Positions 27,985 through 37,606 of a stretch of DNA of 64,000 bases are shown here, in pieces; the stretch's first letter is position 1; the number at the start of each line of letters is the position of its first letter. Position numbers and translations under genes: made by a program. The DNA is from Flavobacteriales bacterium. GTDB lineage: Bacteria > Bacteroidota > Bacteroidia > Flavobacteriales > Weeksellaceae. The notes under the pieces are model-generated. The model searched no databases, was not told the origin of the DNA, and worked only from the letters and a program-made list of their open reading frames with translations. Where the stretch lies: assembly GCA_002747105.1 (NCBI GenBank), contig PDSY01000015.1:27583-91582 (forward strand), given 5' to 3'.

Positions 27985-28632
27985 TTATTTTTTGCTCGTA
28001 ATAATAACCACGCCATATCTTCCTTTCTCGCCGTAAATAGCTACTGCTTTTTCATCTTTTAAGACGACGATGTTTTTTATTTTTTTATGATCAAGTTGTT
28101 TTAATTTTTGAGCAGAAATAACTTTCTTATCCAGAATATAAAGCGGTTCTTGGGTCGATGTCACTGTCCCAACTCCACCTACAATCACAGTTTTTTCTTT
28201 TAATTTTCTTTCTTTTTCCTCTTGAATTGTATCTTTTTTAGGGATGATTCTACGAGGGACAACTTTCCCTACAAGTCTTGAATTAGGAATCGTTATATTT
28301 TTTAATACCTTGGTGCTATCATTTTTTATTTGACATTCTTTCTGCTGTGCTTTTACGGACACCCAACCACTTGCGGTTAAAGTTAAGCCTATGGCAAACT
28401 TCGCTAAAAGCGAATTGAGATAAGAAAAACGTAAATCTCTATTCAATTGACTTTGATTAAAATTTCCACAAACCTCTTCTGTGTTTTCACTGAAAAAATC
28501 AAAAAGCTCTTCATCAGCATCATTACTGAAATCTCTCACGGTTTTTTGACATACTTTGCAAAATCTTCCTTTTTCTTTTGGAGTCATTTCATTCCAATTT
28601 TCGTGGCAAGGTTGTGGAATATTTATTTTCAT
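27985..28632 (-). CDS. Membrane protein with Cys motif and isolated TonB-plug-like domain
   Basis: From the ATG at 28632 (MKINIPQPCHENWNEM) the protein has 215 residues. The N-terminus carries Cys 9 and RFCKVCQKTVRDFS, a conserved Bacteroidota segment that may bind metal. A single membrane segment (about 75-93, FAIGLTLTASGWVSV) follows. The C-terminal 50 residues, EPLYILDKKVI through IKNIVVLKDEKAVAIYGEKGRYGVVIITSKK in pieces, mirror the end of a TonB-dependent receptor plug. It lies directly after a TonB-dependent receptor gene on the same strand, suggesting a shared role. Exact role unknown. Confidence 0.7.
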   Translation of the reverse strand: MKINIPQPCHENWNEMTPKEKGRFCKVCQKTVRDFSNDADEELFDFFSENTEEVCGNFNQSQLNRDLRFSYLNSLLAKFAIGLTLTASGWVSVKAQQKECQIKNDSTKVLKNITIPNSRLVGKVVPRRIIPKKDTIQEEKERKLKEKTVIVGGVGTVTSTQEPLYILDKKVISAQKLKQLDHKKIKNIVVLKDEKAVAIYGEKGRYGVVIITSKK

Positions 28633-28660
28633 AAAATGGGTTTTTGAGTACTGCAATATA

Positions 28661-31066
28661 TTAAAATTCAAAGATAAATCCAAAATAGGGAAGTGGTGTC
28701 GTATTATCCGCTTCTTCTTTTGTTAAAACATATTTTTGGTCATTTTCAGGTGCCGAAGGATTAGCAATAATACCATTTCCGTTATCATCTCTATCCAATA
28801 CAACAATTGGTAAACGACTTGGGTTTTTAGCACCATAAATGTTCACGATATCAAAATAAGTCGTGAATTGCCACTTTTTGAAAACCCATTTTTTCTCCAC
28901 TCTTACATCTAACTGATGCGTCAGATTCCCTCTTAATGAATTGATGCGTGTGTAATCTTGAATCGGTGCATTGGTGATGTTCCAAACGTTTACTAAAGCA
29001 CTTCTCTCCAAATCATACGGCGTTTCTGGAGCTCCAGATTGAAGCCTGAATTTAGCCCCGATATTCCAATTTTTTCTGAAATTTTTCCCCAAAGTTGCCG
29101 ATAAAATATGTCGGTTGTCCCAAGAGGAAGCCAATAACTTTTCATTGCCATTACTAAACTGAGAATAACCAAAGGTGTAAGCCAAAATTCCATAATAATC
29201 ATTGACAGTTCTCTTTTGTACCAAAACTTCTAAACCATAAGTTTCGCCTTTTCCTCTCGAGTCCAAAGGCTCGTTACCAATGAAACCAAAACCTGTTCCT
29301 AAGTTGGCTAAGGAAACTTGATTCCTCAAAGAGAAAGGGTAGTGGCGGTATTTTTTATAATAACCTTCTAGCGTGATGCGTAGGTTGTGCTTTCCATTGA
29401 ATTCTACTCCTGATACCACATGAGTATTCTGAATGTACTTCAGTCGGTCTTTATTAACTAAAGTGTTGTTTTTCATAAAACCTAAACTCGTGTAAGCAGG
29501 TAACTGAAAATACTTTCCTGTATTGAAATTAATAGACCAACGGTTCGATAATCTATATCTTAACGAAAGCCTTGGTGAAAATTGTTCAAAAGGATTATTC
29601 GTTTGGGAAGAATAATTACTGGCATCGGCTCTCACTCCTAAAGCGAGTTTCAGACGATTATCGAATAATTTTTTTTGCGTGTTGATGTAGAAACCATACT
29701 GGAGGAAATCAATTTTAGAGTTGATTTCATCATTATTGATTTGATATTGCGTTACATTTTTAGTCACCGAATTGTTTTCGTATCGGCTTAATTTCAAGTT
29801 CGTTCCTGCACCAAATTTAAAACCTAACCAAGAGAATTTTCGGTCTATTCTTAATTTGTTTTCAATTTCTTGAGATTGATAATCATATAATAAGTTGTCT
29901 GGGGTTTCTTTGTTTTGGTAATATTTTATCGCTTTATTATCGAGCTGACTTCTACTCAGGGTAAACAGCCAATGACCATTTTCCGCCGAATGTTTATAAC
30001 CTGCACCCATCGTATAACTCCATTGTGGAGATTGTGGCAATCGTTCTATCAGGGTTTTATTATAAGGCGTTTGTTTGGCATTTTCATTAAACTTGAAGTT
30101 GTCAATCGCTCCTAATCCTAAGAAATACAATTGGTTACCATTTTTGAATTTTTTAGCCACCTTAAAAGAAGCATCATAATAAGATGGTAAAAAAGGAAGC
30201 CCAATTCCTTTGAATAAAAGTTGTAAATTAGATTTTCTTACCGAAAATAAACCATTCCAAGATTCATCTTTACTCAGCCTTCCATCTGCCATCAGTTGCA
30301 TATCGTCTAATCCTAAAACGATTTTATAACCTAATTTGTTTTTTCTTGGTTTTTTGAAATGAAATTCAAACAAGGAAGAGAGCATTCCATCTCTTTTTGC
30401 AGGAAAAGCTCCGCTATAAAAATCCACATCTTTAATGAAATCTACCGTGATGATTCCTCTTGGTCCTCCACTGGCTCCTTGCGTTTGAAAATGATTGATA
30501 ACAGGAACTTCTATTCCATCAATGAAAAATTTATTTTCCGCAGAATTTCCTCCTCTAATCAGTAAATCGTTTCTAAAACTTGCCGTACTTCCCACCCCAG
30601 GGAAACTTAAAATCGCTTTGGAAATATCACGATTAGACCCTGCATTTTTTTGTACTTCTTCACTCGTAATATTGCGTAAAGAAACGGGACTTTCTGCCGT
30701 TGTTTTATATTTCCTTTTTTGGATAACTACTCCTTTAATATTTTTAGTTTTAGCACTTTCGTTGAACTCCTCGACAGATTTATTTAGTTCCACAGAGAAC
30801 GAAATTGTCTGATTAGGAATGATATTAATATCGTTGAGGTATTCTTTTTCATAACCTTTGGCACTGATTTCAAAATTGTAATTTCCTGCTTGTAGGCTAT
30901 CAATCTGTATTTCTCCAACACCTTTGTAGGTTTGATTTTGAACACTTACCGATGCCGAAATGGGTTTTTGGTTAAAAGCATCATAAACACTGATGTTAAT
31001 ATTCCCTTTCTGAGCATAAATAACAGTAACCAATAGGACGGATAAAAGACTTAAAAATCGTTTCAT
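28661..31066 (-). CDS. TonB-dependent outer-membrane receptor
   Basis: The 801-residue protein has a signal peptide (MKRFLSLLSVLLVTVIYAQK) and a carboxypeptidase-regulatory-like beta-sandwich (about 20-100). A plug domain (about 115-225; SPVSLRNITSEEVQKNAGSN, FFIDGIEVP) and a C-terminal beta-barrel ending in PYFGFIFEF follow. Receptors of this type import siderophores, glycans or peptides with energy from TonB. No SusD partner is adjacent; the plug-like protein downstream may belong to it. Substrate unknown. Confidence 0.9.
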   Translation of the reverse strand: MKRFLSLLSVLLVTVIYAQKGNINISVYDAFNQKPISASVSVQNQTYKGVGEIQIDSLQAGNYNFEISAKGYEKEYLNDINIIPNQTISFSVELNKSVEEFNESAKTKNIKGVVIQKRKYKTTAESPVSLRNITSEEVQKNAGSNRDISKAILSFPGVGSTASFRNDLLIRGGNSAENKFFIDGIEVPVINHFQTQGASGGPRGIITVDFIKDVDFYSGAFPAKRDGMLSSLFEFHFKKPRKNKLGYKIVLGLDDMQLMADGRLSKDESWNGLFSVRKSNLQLLFKGIGLPFLPSYYDASFKVAKKFKNGNQLYFLGLGAIDNFKFNENAKQTPYNKTLIERLPQSPQWSYTMGAGYKHSAENGHWLFTLSRSQLDNKAIKYYQNKETPDNLLYDYQSQEIENKLRIDRKFSWLGFKFGAGTNLKLSRYENNSVTKNVTQYQINNDEINSKIDFLQYGFYINTQKKLFDNRLKLALGVRADASNYSSQTNNPFEQFSPRLSLRYRLSNRWSINFNTGKYFQLPAYTSLGFMKNNTLVNKDRLKYIQNTHVVSGVEFNGKHNLRITLEGYYKKYRHYPFSLRNQVSLANLGTGFGFIGNEPLDSRGKGETYGLEVLVQKRTVNDYYGILAYTFGYSQFSNGNEKLLASSWDNRHILSATLGKNFRKNWNIGAKFRLQSGAPETPYDLERSALVNVWNITNAPIQDYTRINSLRGNLTHQLDVRVEKKWVFKKWQFTTYFDIVNIYGAKNPSRLPIVVLDRDDNGNGIIANPSAPENDQKYVLTKEEADNTTPLPYFGFIFEF

Positions 31067-31244
31067 AAATTTTATGGATTATACCACAAAGATATTCAAC
31101 AAAAATGAAATAATAATGAAGTTTTGGAATTTATATGATTTATAAATAAAAATTTCGCATAAACTCAGTTAGATGATTTTTATCCATAGGTTGTTGTTTT
31201 TTTTATAAAATTGAATTACCTTTACATCAGTTTTTTATAGGATT

Positions 31245-31739
31245 ATGGAAAAGGAAATAACAATAAAGTACAAGATTTTTGAAAATGAGTCAGCATTAAA
31301 CGAAATTGAAAAAAAACTTTTTGAAAAAGCTAAACTCTCAAGGGAGAAAGCTTATGCTCCTTATTCTAATTTTTTGGTAGGTTGTTCTATTTTGCTTCAA
31401 AATGGTGAAATAGTAACAGGGAATAATCAGGAAAATGGGGCTTATCCTTCTGGAACTTGTGCCGAGAGAACAGCCTTGTATTGGGCATCGGCTAATTTTC
31501 CTAACGAAAATATTGAGAAAATTTTCATTGTGGGAGCATTAAGGGAGTTCAATGAATCCAATTTAAAGCCTGTTCCGCCTTGTGGTTCTTGCCGACAGAG
31601 TATCGCTGAATACGAAATAAAACAAAATCAACCGATAGATATTTATTTTAGTAGTGTTTCAGGAAAGATTTATAAGATTAGTTCTATTAAATCTTTGCTT
31701 CCATTTCTTTTTGATGGCGATACTTTTTTGGATAAATAA
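31245..31739 (+). CDS. cdd: Cytidine deaminase
   Basis: The 164-residue protein has the cytidine deaminase zinc site: TCAERTAL (Cys 72, catalytic Glu 74) and PPCGSCRQ (Cys 113, Cys 116), with AYAPYSNFLVG as the preceding family motif. It deaminates cytidine and deoxycytidine in pyrimidine salvage. A near-consensus TACCTTTA at 31217-31224 could be the -7 element. Followed by a strong bidirectional terminator. Confidence 0.96.
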   Translation: MEKEITIKYKIFENESALNEIEKKLFEKAKLSREKAYAPYSNFLVGCSILLQNGEIVTGNNQENGAYPSGTCAERTALYWASANFPNENIEKIFIVGALREFNESNLKPVPPCGSCRQSIAEYEIKQNQPIDIYFSSVSGKIYKISSIKSLLPFLFDGDTFLDK

Positions 31740-31766
31740 GGTAGGATAGCGCTTCTTGATAAAAAA

Positions 31767-31800
31767 AAATCGTCTGAAAGAAAACTTTCAGACGATTTTA
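31767..31800. terminator. Bidirectional terminator between cdd and the Omp28-like gene
   Basis: AAATCGTCTGAAAG and CTTTCAGACGATTT form a perfect 14-bp stem with a 4-nt AAAA loop; A and T runs on both sides allow use by both converging genes. Confidence 0.9.
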
Positions 31801-31823
31801 CATTTTATCTACTTTTTTTAGGC

Positions 31824-32729
31824 TTATTGAGCTACTGTAAAGTTAGATGATATTTTAATTCCGATAGGACTTGTTGGTTCTGCTCCAACTGCTATTCCAA
31901 TATTATCCATTACATTTTGCCAAGTCTCTGCACCCTCAAAGAAATTATCTCCACTATGATCTCTGTTGAATAATGCAAAAGGGAAACCTTCTAAACCATA
32001 GTTGTTTTCAAAGTGTTTCTCAATTTTCTTACCAGAAGGTACTTGAAGAATATCTCCGTAGTGTACACCCACTGGGATTAAACTTGAAGCCCAAGATTGT
32101 TCTTTGGCTAAATCAATAAGGTACGCCCATCTTGGACAGTATCCACACCAAATTCCTGTAACATCTTCTAAGATATATTTGTGCTTATAGTTGGTGCCTA
32201 CCATCTCGTAGTCTTTCGTTTCATTAGCATGAGCAATCTGTGCATTCACTACTTTACCCGTAGCATCGGTAACGAAAACGATCACTTCTGTTTTGTCTAC
32301 ATTTTCACTATGTACCTCGAAATTAACTGATACATTTTTGTCCATTGTACTACTAGCTGTTACATTTCCTAAACTAGCACCTGTTGCAGGAGTGTTCCCC
32401 GCAGCCACTTTTAATGTATGATTATGTTTGAAATCAGGTAATTTAGCCGCTCCACCATAAAGATTAGTGTAGTTTTTCTGTGGGTTTTCAGGTAGTACAA
32501 TATCATTTTCTACTACATACACAGAATATTTTAAGTCCTGATAATCTTGGTTAAATTTAAAACTCACAGAAACATTACCAGATGCACTATGCTTTTCTGG
32601 GTTCTTTGGGGTTTCTGGTGGATTTGGTGTGTCTGGTGTGTCTGGTGTGTTCGGAGTGTCAGAATCTCTTCCGCAAGACATTAAAGTTAATGCTGCTAAA
32701 AAAAGAGAACTAATAATTGTTTTCTTCAT
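31824..32729 (-). CDS. Omp28-like lipoprotein with thioredoxin-like CxxC
   Basis: The 301-residue lipoprotein has lipobox LMSC (Cys 19), followed by a low-complexity PDTP repeat linker (about 22-42) and a beta-sandwich region. The Omp28 core follows, with VTGIWCGYCPRWAYLI near 188-203: a thioredoxin-like CxxC. Omp28 proteins are surface lipoproteins of Bacteroidota. It is divergent from the TlpA-like thioredoxin and DUF6029 genes, which recur together with it in my recollection. Possible role: extracytoplasmic redox or maturation of secreted proteins. Confidence 0.8.
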   Translation of the reverse strand: MKKTIISSLFLAALTLMSCGRDSDTPNTPDTPDTPNPPETPKNPEKHSASGNVSVSFKFNQDYQDLKYSVYVVENDIVLPENPQKNYTNLYGGAAKLPDFKHNHTLKVAAGNTPATGASLGNVTASSTMDKNVSVNFEVHSENVDKTEVIVFVTDATGKVVNAQIAHANETKDYEMVGTNYKHKYILEDVTGIWCGYCPRWAYLIDLAKEQSWASSLIPVGVHYGDILQVPSGKKIEKHFENNYGLEGFPFALFNRDHSGDNFFEGAETWQNVMDNIGIAVGAEPTSPIGIKISSNFTVAQ

Positions 32730-32797
32730 AATAATTTACTATTTTTGACAAATATAAATAAAAAATACTTAAAATTAAAATTTTTAAACAAAAAATT

Positions 32798-33283
32798 ATG
32801 AAGAAATTAATCTTAGGAGTTGCTCTTTGTGTTGCAACAATGGGCTTTTCACAAAAAACAATGCCAAGTATGAAATTAAAGTCATTACAAGGGAAGACCT
32901 TTTCTCTAACAGATGGCTTTAATGAAAAAGATAGGTTTTATATTTTTTCTTTTTGGGCAACTTGGTGCGTTCCTTGTATAGAGGAATTGGAAAGTTTCAA
33001 TGAGTTAAAAGAAGATTGGGCTTCAAAGTTAAATTATCAAATCGTGCCAGTTTCCATAGACGATTCTAGAGGAGCGAGAAGAATAAAACCTTTGGTTAAT
33101 GGAAAAGGTTGGGAGTATGATCCGATATTATTAGATTCTAACCAAGCGTTAAAAAGAAAGTTAGGTATCGCCAACCCTCCTTATTTGGTAATTGTAAAAA
33201 ATGGGGAAGTTATTAAAACGCTTAGCGGAATGGAACCTGGTGGAGCAGAAAGATTACTCCAAGAATTATCGGAAATGAAATAA
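32798..33283 (+). CDS. TlpA-like secreted thioredoxin
   Basis: The 161-residue protein has a signal peptide (MKKLILGVALCVATMGFSQK) and a TlpA/ResA-type thioredoxin domain with FWATWCVPCIEEL (Cys 57, Cys 60) and the cis-Pro region NPPYLVIV. It would act outside the cytoplasm, probably reducing disulfides. It is divergent from the Omp28-like gene and 90 nt before the DUF6029 gene, so all three may form one functional group. Confidence 0.9.
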   Translation: MKKLILGVALCVATMGFSQKTMPSMKLKSLQGKTFSLTDGFNEKDRFYIFSFWATWCVPCIEELESFNELKEDWASKLNYQIVPVSIDDSRGARRIKPLVNGKGWEYDPILLDSNQALKRKLGIANPPYLVIVKNGEVIKTLSGMEPGGAERLLQELSEMK

Positions 33284-33335
33284 TTAAAAGCATTATTATA
33301 AAGTTACAAGGTTACAGAGTTATCACAAAACTTTG

Positions 33336-33343
33336 TAACTTTG
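33336..33343 (+). promoter_or_regulatory. -7 element of the DUF6029 gene
   Basis: TAACTTTG matches TAnnTTTG, 29 nt before the ATG. The surrounding 33300-33357 contains repeated GTTACAAGG/GTAACTTTG words and can fold on itself. Confidence 0.55.
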
Positions 33344-33372
33344 TGTTTTTGTAACCATAAATAAATAATTTA

Positions 33373-35124
33373 ATGAAAAAGTCAATTATATTAATGGCAA
33401 CTTGTGTTTCAGCATTGATGTTGGCACAAGAGAAAGAAAGAAATAAATTTAGATTTTCTGGAAGTTATGAAGGGTACGGACAATGGTACAATAAAGATGA
33501 AAAAAGAGGGATTCAGAAATTTGAAAAACCATTAAGGTCTAATAATTATCTGAACTTACAATTAGGCTATGGGCGTTTTTCTGTAACCGCTCAAGTAGAA
33601 GCCTACGAAAAAGAAGCATTGCTGAATTTTAACCCTAAATATAAAGGAGTTGATTTTGGTACTTATGCCTTAAATTATAAGGACGATAAATTTGAAGCTA
33701 CTCTAGGGCATTTTTATGAGCAATTTGGGAGTGGAATAGCCTTAAGAGCTTGGGAAGATAGAGCAATAGGTATTAATAATGCCATTCGTGGAGCGAGAGT
33801 GAAATTTAGACCAACCGAAAATATTGACTTTACAGCTCTTTATGGAAAAAACCGTTCTGGATTTTCTGTTTCAAAAGGGAGTATCATGGGAGCGGATTTT
33901 AATGTTGATATTGCCAATATCTTGAATGTTAGTAGTTTTGGTCTTTCTTACGGAACAAGTTGGGTGAACAGATACGAAAAATTACCCGAAGAGGTTAAAA
34001 GTATTAGCCCAGATACCAATATTTTCTCCAATCGATTATCTTTTGATAAAGGGAATTTTTATACCAGTGTAGAGTATAATTACAAAACAAAAGATGCTTT
34101 ATTAAATCGATTAGGTACAGGAAGTAAGGTGGATTATGATTTTGTAAAATCAGGAAATGCCTTTTTACTAAATATAGGTTACTCTAAATCTGGATTTGGT
34201 ATAGATGCTAATTTTAGGAGATTGGAAAATATGCAATTGCTTTCCGAAAGGCAACCGGTAGGAGTTGGAGGACAATCAAGTTTAACATTTAATGATAATG
34301 TATTGAACTTTTTGCCTTCGATGACCAAACAACATCACTCTAACTTAGCCAATATTTATGTCTATCAAACTCAGAGTCAAGTGGATTTTATAAAAAGCTT
34401 GGGAGAAGAGACCAAAAGATTGGGGACAGAGATTGCAGGACAAGTAGATTTATTTTATAAATTTAAAAGAAAATCGTTCTTAGGAGGTAAATACGGAACG
34501 AAGGTTTCGGCTAACTTCTCTACGGCAAATAGTATTAAGCCAAAGTCCCTTCAATATGGTAGTAGTACTCAAAATCCAGATTATGAAATGACATTATTGG
34601 ATACCGAAATCAATTACTATAAAGAATATAGTGTAGAGATTGCCAAGAAACTGTCCCCTAAAATTTCTGGAAATATTTCCTTTATCAAACAATATTATGA
34701 TAGTAAAGAAATTACAGGAATCCCTTCTCAACCTAAAGTAAATACAAGTATTCTTTTTGCTGAAGGTGTTTTTATTTTGCCAAAATATCGTTCTATCAAA
34801 GCATCGGTAGAGCATATGTGGGCGGATGCTGATAGAAAAAACTGGATAGGAGGTTCTATTGAATATACGCATAATAAACACTGGTCACTTTTTGTAACCG
34901 ATTTATATAATTATGGTTTCGATGAAAAGGAACAATATTTGGTTAATGATATCGATAGATTCAAAATTCACTTCTATAACGCAGGGATTACTTATCGTAA
35001 TGGTAGACATCGTATAGCGGTGAACTATGGAAGACAAAGAGGAGGTTTAGTATGTGCTGGTGGAGTATGTAGATTTGTACCACCGAGTACAGGTTTAGGT
35101 GTACAGCTGAGTACAAGTTTCTAA
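33373..35124 (+). CDS. DUF6029-like outer-membrane beta-barrel protein
   Basis: The 583-residue protein starts with a signal peptide (ending MLAQEK, about residue 19). The rest is dominated by alternating strands with aromatic termini, for example FSGSYEGYGQWYNK and ATLGHFYEQFGSGIALRAW. It ends TGLGVQLSTSF with a terminal Phe typical of outer-membrane barrels. The match to DUF6029 is from memory. Function unknown; it is grouped with the TlpA-like and Omp28-like genes. Confidence 0.75.
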   Translation: MKKSIILMATCVSALMLAQEKERNKFRFSGSYEGYGQWYNKDEKRGIQKFEKPLRSNNYLNLQLGYGRFSVTAQVEAYEKEALLNFNPKYKGVDFGTYALNYKDDKFEATLGHFYEQFGSGIALRAWEDRAIGINNAIRGARVKFRPTENIDFTALYGKNRSGFSVSKGSIMGADFNVDIANILNVSSFGLSYGTSWVNRYEKLPEEVKSISPDTNIFSNRLSFDKGNFYTSVEYNYKTKDALLNRLGTGSKVDYDFVKSGNAFLLNIGYSKSGFGIDANFRRLENMQLLSERQPVGVGGQSSLTFNDNVLNFLPSMTKQHHSNLANIYVYQTQSQVDFIKSLGEETKRLGTEIAGQVDLFYKFKRKSFLGGKYGTKVSANFSTANSIKPKSLQYGSSTQNPDYEMTLLDTEINYYKEYSVEIAKKLSPKISGNISFIKQYYDSKEITGIPSQPKVNTSILFAEGVFILPKYRSIKASVEHMWADADRKNWIGGSIEYTHNKHWSLFVTDLYNYGFDEKEQYLVNDIDRFKIHFYNAGITYRNGRHRIAVNYGRQRGGLVCAGGVCRFVPPSTGLGVQLSTSF

Positions 35125-35143
35125 AACGATAAAAACTAAAATA

Positions 35144-35213
35144 AAAAATCGAGCGATAGGACAAAGGAATGCGATAAAGTATGATTTTTGTTTCGTTGCT
35201 CGATTTTTGTTTT
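35144..35213 (+). terminator. Terminator after the DUF6029 gene
   Basis: AAAAATCGAGC (35144-35154) pairs perfectly with GCTCGATTTTT (35198-35208), with an about 43-nt loop and a following T run. Confidence 0.6.
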
Positions 35214-35244
35214 TCACAAATGATAGTATCTCAATTATTTTCAG

Positions 35245-35252
35245 TAAATTTG
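35245..35252 (+). promoter_or_regulatory. -7 element before the alpha-oxoamine synthase gene
   Basis: TAAATTTG matches TAnnTTTG, 27 nt before the ATG at 35280. Confidence 0.55.
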
Positions 35253-35279
35253 TGTTTTGAAATTTTATAGGAAAAGATT

Positions 35280-36554
35280 ATGAAAGATATTTTTGATAGA
35301 ATTAATGAAAACCCAGGTCCATTAGGTCAGTTCGCTGATTACGGAGAGGGCTATTTTATTTTCCCAAGATTAGAAGGGAAGATTGGTCCTAGAATGAAGT
35401 TCCAAGGTAAAGAAGTAGTCTATTGGAGTGCGAACGATTATTTGGGATTGTGTAATCATCCAGAAGTTTTAGAAACTGATGCTAAGGCAGCAGCTGAGTA
35501 TGGAATGTTCTATCCAATGGGAGCGAGAGCCATGTCTGGAGAAACCGATAAGCACTTAGAATTAGAAAGAGAATTGGCGAGTTTCGTACAAAAGGAATCT
35601 GCTTATTTGTTAAATTTCGGTTATCAAGGAATGGTTTCTGCTATTGATGCCTTGGCAACTCGACACGATGTAATTGTATATGATTCTGACTCTCATGCTT
35701 GTATTGTAGATGGTGTTCGTTTGCATATGGGAAAAAGTTTTATGTATAAGCATAATGATATCGAAAGTTTAGAAAAAAACCTAAAAAGAGCAACCAAAGT
35801 AGCCGAACAACAGGGTGGTGGAATTTTGGTCATCACAGAAGGCGTATTTGGGATGAGAGGTCAGCAAGGTAAGTTGAAGGAAATCTGTGCTTTAAAGGAT
35901 AAATTTAGTTTTAGATTATTGGTGGATGATGCTCATGGTTTTGGAACTTTGGGAGCAACTGGTGCAGGAACAGGAGAGGAGCAAGGTTGTCAGGATGATA
36001 TCGATGTTTATTTCTCTACTTTTGCTAAATCTATGGCTGGTTTTGGAGCATTTTTGGCAGGAAATAAAGAGGTGATAAGGTTCTTGAAGTTTAATCTTCG
36101 TTCACAGATTTTTGCGAAGTCTTTAACAATGCCAATGGTAATAGGTGGTTTAAAGAGATTAGAATTATTGAGAACTCGCCCAGAAATCAAAGAGAAACTT
36201 TGGGATAATGTAAGAAAGTTACAAGGAGGATTGAAGGAAAGAGGCTTTAATCTTGGAGAAACTAATACTTGTGTAACGCCAGTTATTTTGGAAGGAACGC
36301 CAGTAGAAGCTACGCTTTTAGTGAAAGATTTGCGAGAGAATTTTGGAATTTTCACCTCTGTGGTCGTTTATCCTGTCATTCCAAAAGGAATGATTTTATT
36401 GAGGTTAATCCCTACTGCATCGCATACTGATGCCGAAATCAATGAGACTTTATCTGCTTTTGAACAGATTGAAACTAAATTGAAATCAGGTCATTATAAA
36501 GAGCAAGCAGAAAAATTACTCGAAGAAAAAGGATTGAGTTTTAAACCTTTGTAG
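35280..36554 (+). CDS. Alpha-oxoamine synthase (serine palmitoyltransferase or cysteate acyltransferase type)
   Basis: The 424-residue PLP-dependent fold-type I enzyme has His 139 (DSDSHACI) over the cofactor, Asp 217 in LLVDDAHGFG and Schiff-base Lys 250 in STFAKSMAGFG. The family joins an amino acid to an acyl thioester. In Bacteroidota this gives sphingoid bases (serine) or capnine of sulfonolipids (cysteate). The sequence does not tell me which; KBL is less likely because the N-terminus (NENPGPLGQFADYGEGY) is SPT-like. Single gene, with its own promoter. Confidence 0.85.
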   Translation: MKDIFDRINENPGPLGQFADYGEGYFIFPRLEGKIGPRMKFQGKEVVYWSANDYLGLCNHPEVLETDAKAAAEYGMFYPMGARAMSGETDKHLELERELASFVQKESAYLLNFGYQGMVSAIDALATRHDVIVYDSDSHACIVDGVRLHMGKSFMYKHNDIESLEKNLKRATKVAEQQGGGILVITEGVFGMRGQQGKLKEICALKDKFSFRLLVDDAHGFGTLGATGAGTGEEQGCQDDIDVYFSTFAKSMAGFGAFLAGNKEVIRFLKFNLRSQIFAKSLTMPMVIGGLKRLELLRTRPEIKEKLWDNVRKLQGGLKERGFNLGETNTCVTPVILEGTPVEATLLVKDLRENFGIFTSVVVYPVIPKGMILLRLIPTASHTDAEINETLSAFEQIETKLKSGHYKEQAEKLLEEKGLSFKPL

Positions 36555-36577
36555 GTAATATCAATCATTAAAAATTT

Positions 36578-36613
36578 AAAACGCATCGTATTTGATTATG
36601 ATGCGTTTTTTTT
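36578..36613 (+). terminator. Terminator after the oxoamine synthase gene
   Basis: AAAACGCATC and GATGCGTTTT pair around a 12-nt loop, followed by nine T residues. Confidence 0.85.
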
Positions 36614-36688
36614 TATCTTCAATATCAACAATAAAGATGGTTTTTCTTAAAAATAATGCTATTTTTTTATTTTTGAATAAAGATACAG

Positions 36689-37483
36689 ATGAAAAATACA
36701 ATTTATATATCAATACTTTTCTTTGCTCTCTTGGGATGTGAAATACATTTGAATAAAACACCAGCTAATATTCAAGATAATGGACTTTATGGTTTAAATC
36801 ATTATATGCGAGTATTTGATTTTGGTGATTCAATTCAGTTGGGAGATTTACCTCCATTTGGAGATGACCACTCTTATATAGAAAATAAGCAACTCAAAGC
36901 ACCGATTAAAATGGGAGAGCATAAAGGTTTGGGAAGGAAGTTTTGGTTTGACAGAAATGGAGGAGAACCGAATGAAGTAGAAATGGAATTTAAGATTTGG
37001 TTGCCAGAAAGTTTTCAGAAAAATGGAACAGAAAATGAAGTAGGAAAATTTTTGGGTTTTGAGGGGATTTATGATCAAACTGCTGGTTGGGGAGGAAAGA
37101 AAGTGACTAATCAGAACAGTTGGTCTGTTAGAATAGGACACGCTAGAGAAGATAGTGAAGGGAAAATTCCAATCGGATTATACATTTATCATCCAGAGAT
37201 GAAAGGTAAATATGGAACAAGTATTGATACCAATTTCGCCTTAGAAAAAGAACAAACCCATACGCTGAAATTGTATATTAAACTCAATGACATCAACCAA
37301 AAGAATGGTGTCATAAAACTTTTCGTCAACGGAGAAGAAATATACAGTTCAAATACTTGGTTGCTTAGAAAAAAAGCTTGGGTTCATACACGCTCTGTAT
37401 GGCTGAATGCTTATATTGGTGGTCTAACGCCTTCTTTAAATGATACTTATGTAATCTATGATGATCTCAAAATAAAGTGGTAA
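36689..37483 (+). CDS. Polysaccharide-lyase-14-like lipoprotein
   Basis: The 264-residue protein has a lipoprotein signal (ALLGCEIH, Cys 17). The mature domain resembles the PL14/alginate-lyase-like jelly-roll: GKFLGFEGIYDQTAGWGGK, SWSVRIGHARED, then GVIKLFVNGEEIYSSNTWLLR, and a terminal DTYVIYDDLKIKW. Such proteins bind or cleave uronate polysaccharides. Typical catalytic residues cannot be checked here. No other polysaccharide genes are adjacent. Confidence 0.6.
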   Translation: MKNTIYISILFFALLGCEIHLNKTPANIQDNGLYGLNHYMRVFDFGDSIQLGDLPPFGDDHSYIENKQLKAPIKMGEHKGLGRKFWFDRNGGEPNEVEMEFKIWLPESFQKNGTENEVGKFLGFEGIYDQTAGWGGKKVTNQNSWSVRIGHAREDSEGKIPIGLYIYHPEMKGKYGTSIDTNFALEKEQTHTLKLYIKLNDINQKNGVIKLFVNGEEIYSSNTWLLRKKAWVHTRSVWLNAYIGGLTPSLNDTYVIYDDLKIKW

Positions 37484-37606
37484 AATCTTATCAATAGAAC
37501 CTTTTTTAGGGGTAAATTTATTTCTAATTTTGATTAAAACGAACTTAAATGCTATCTTTTTCATAAAAAAATTGTATATTGTAGAACCAACCAAACACAA
37601 AATACG

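Noticed and set aside
36576..36761. 61-residue minus-strand ORF after the oxoamine synthase gene
   Set aside because: It covers a terminator and overlaps the start of the lyase-like gene; no promoter supports it.
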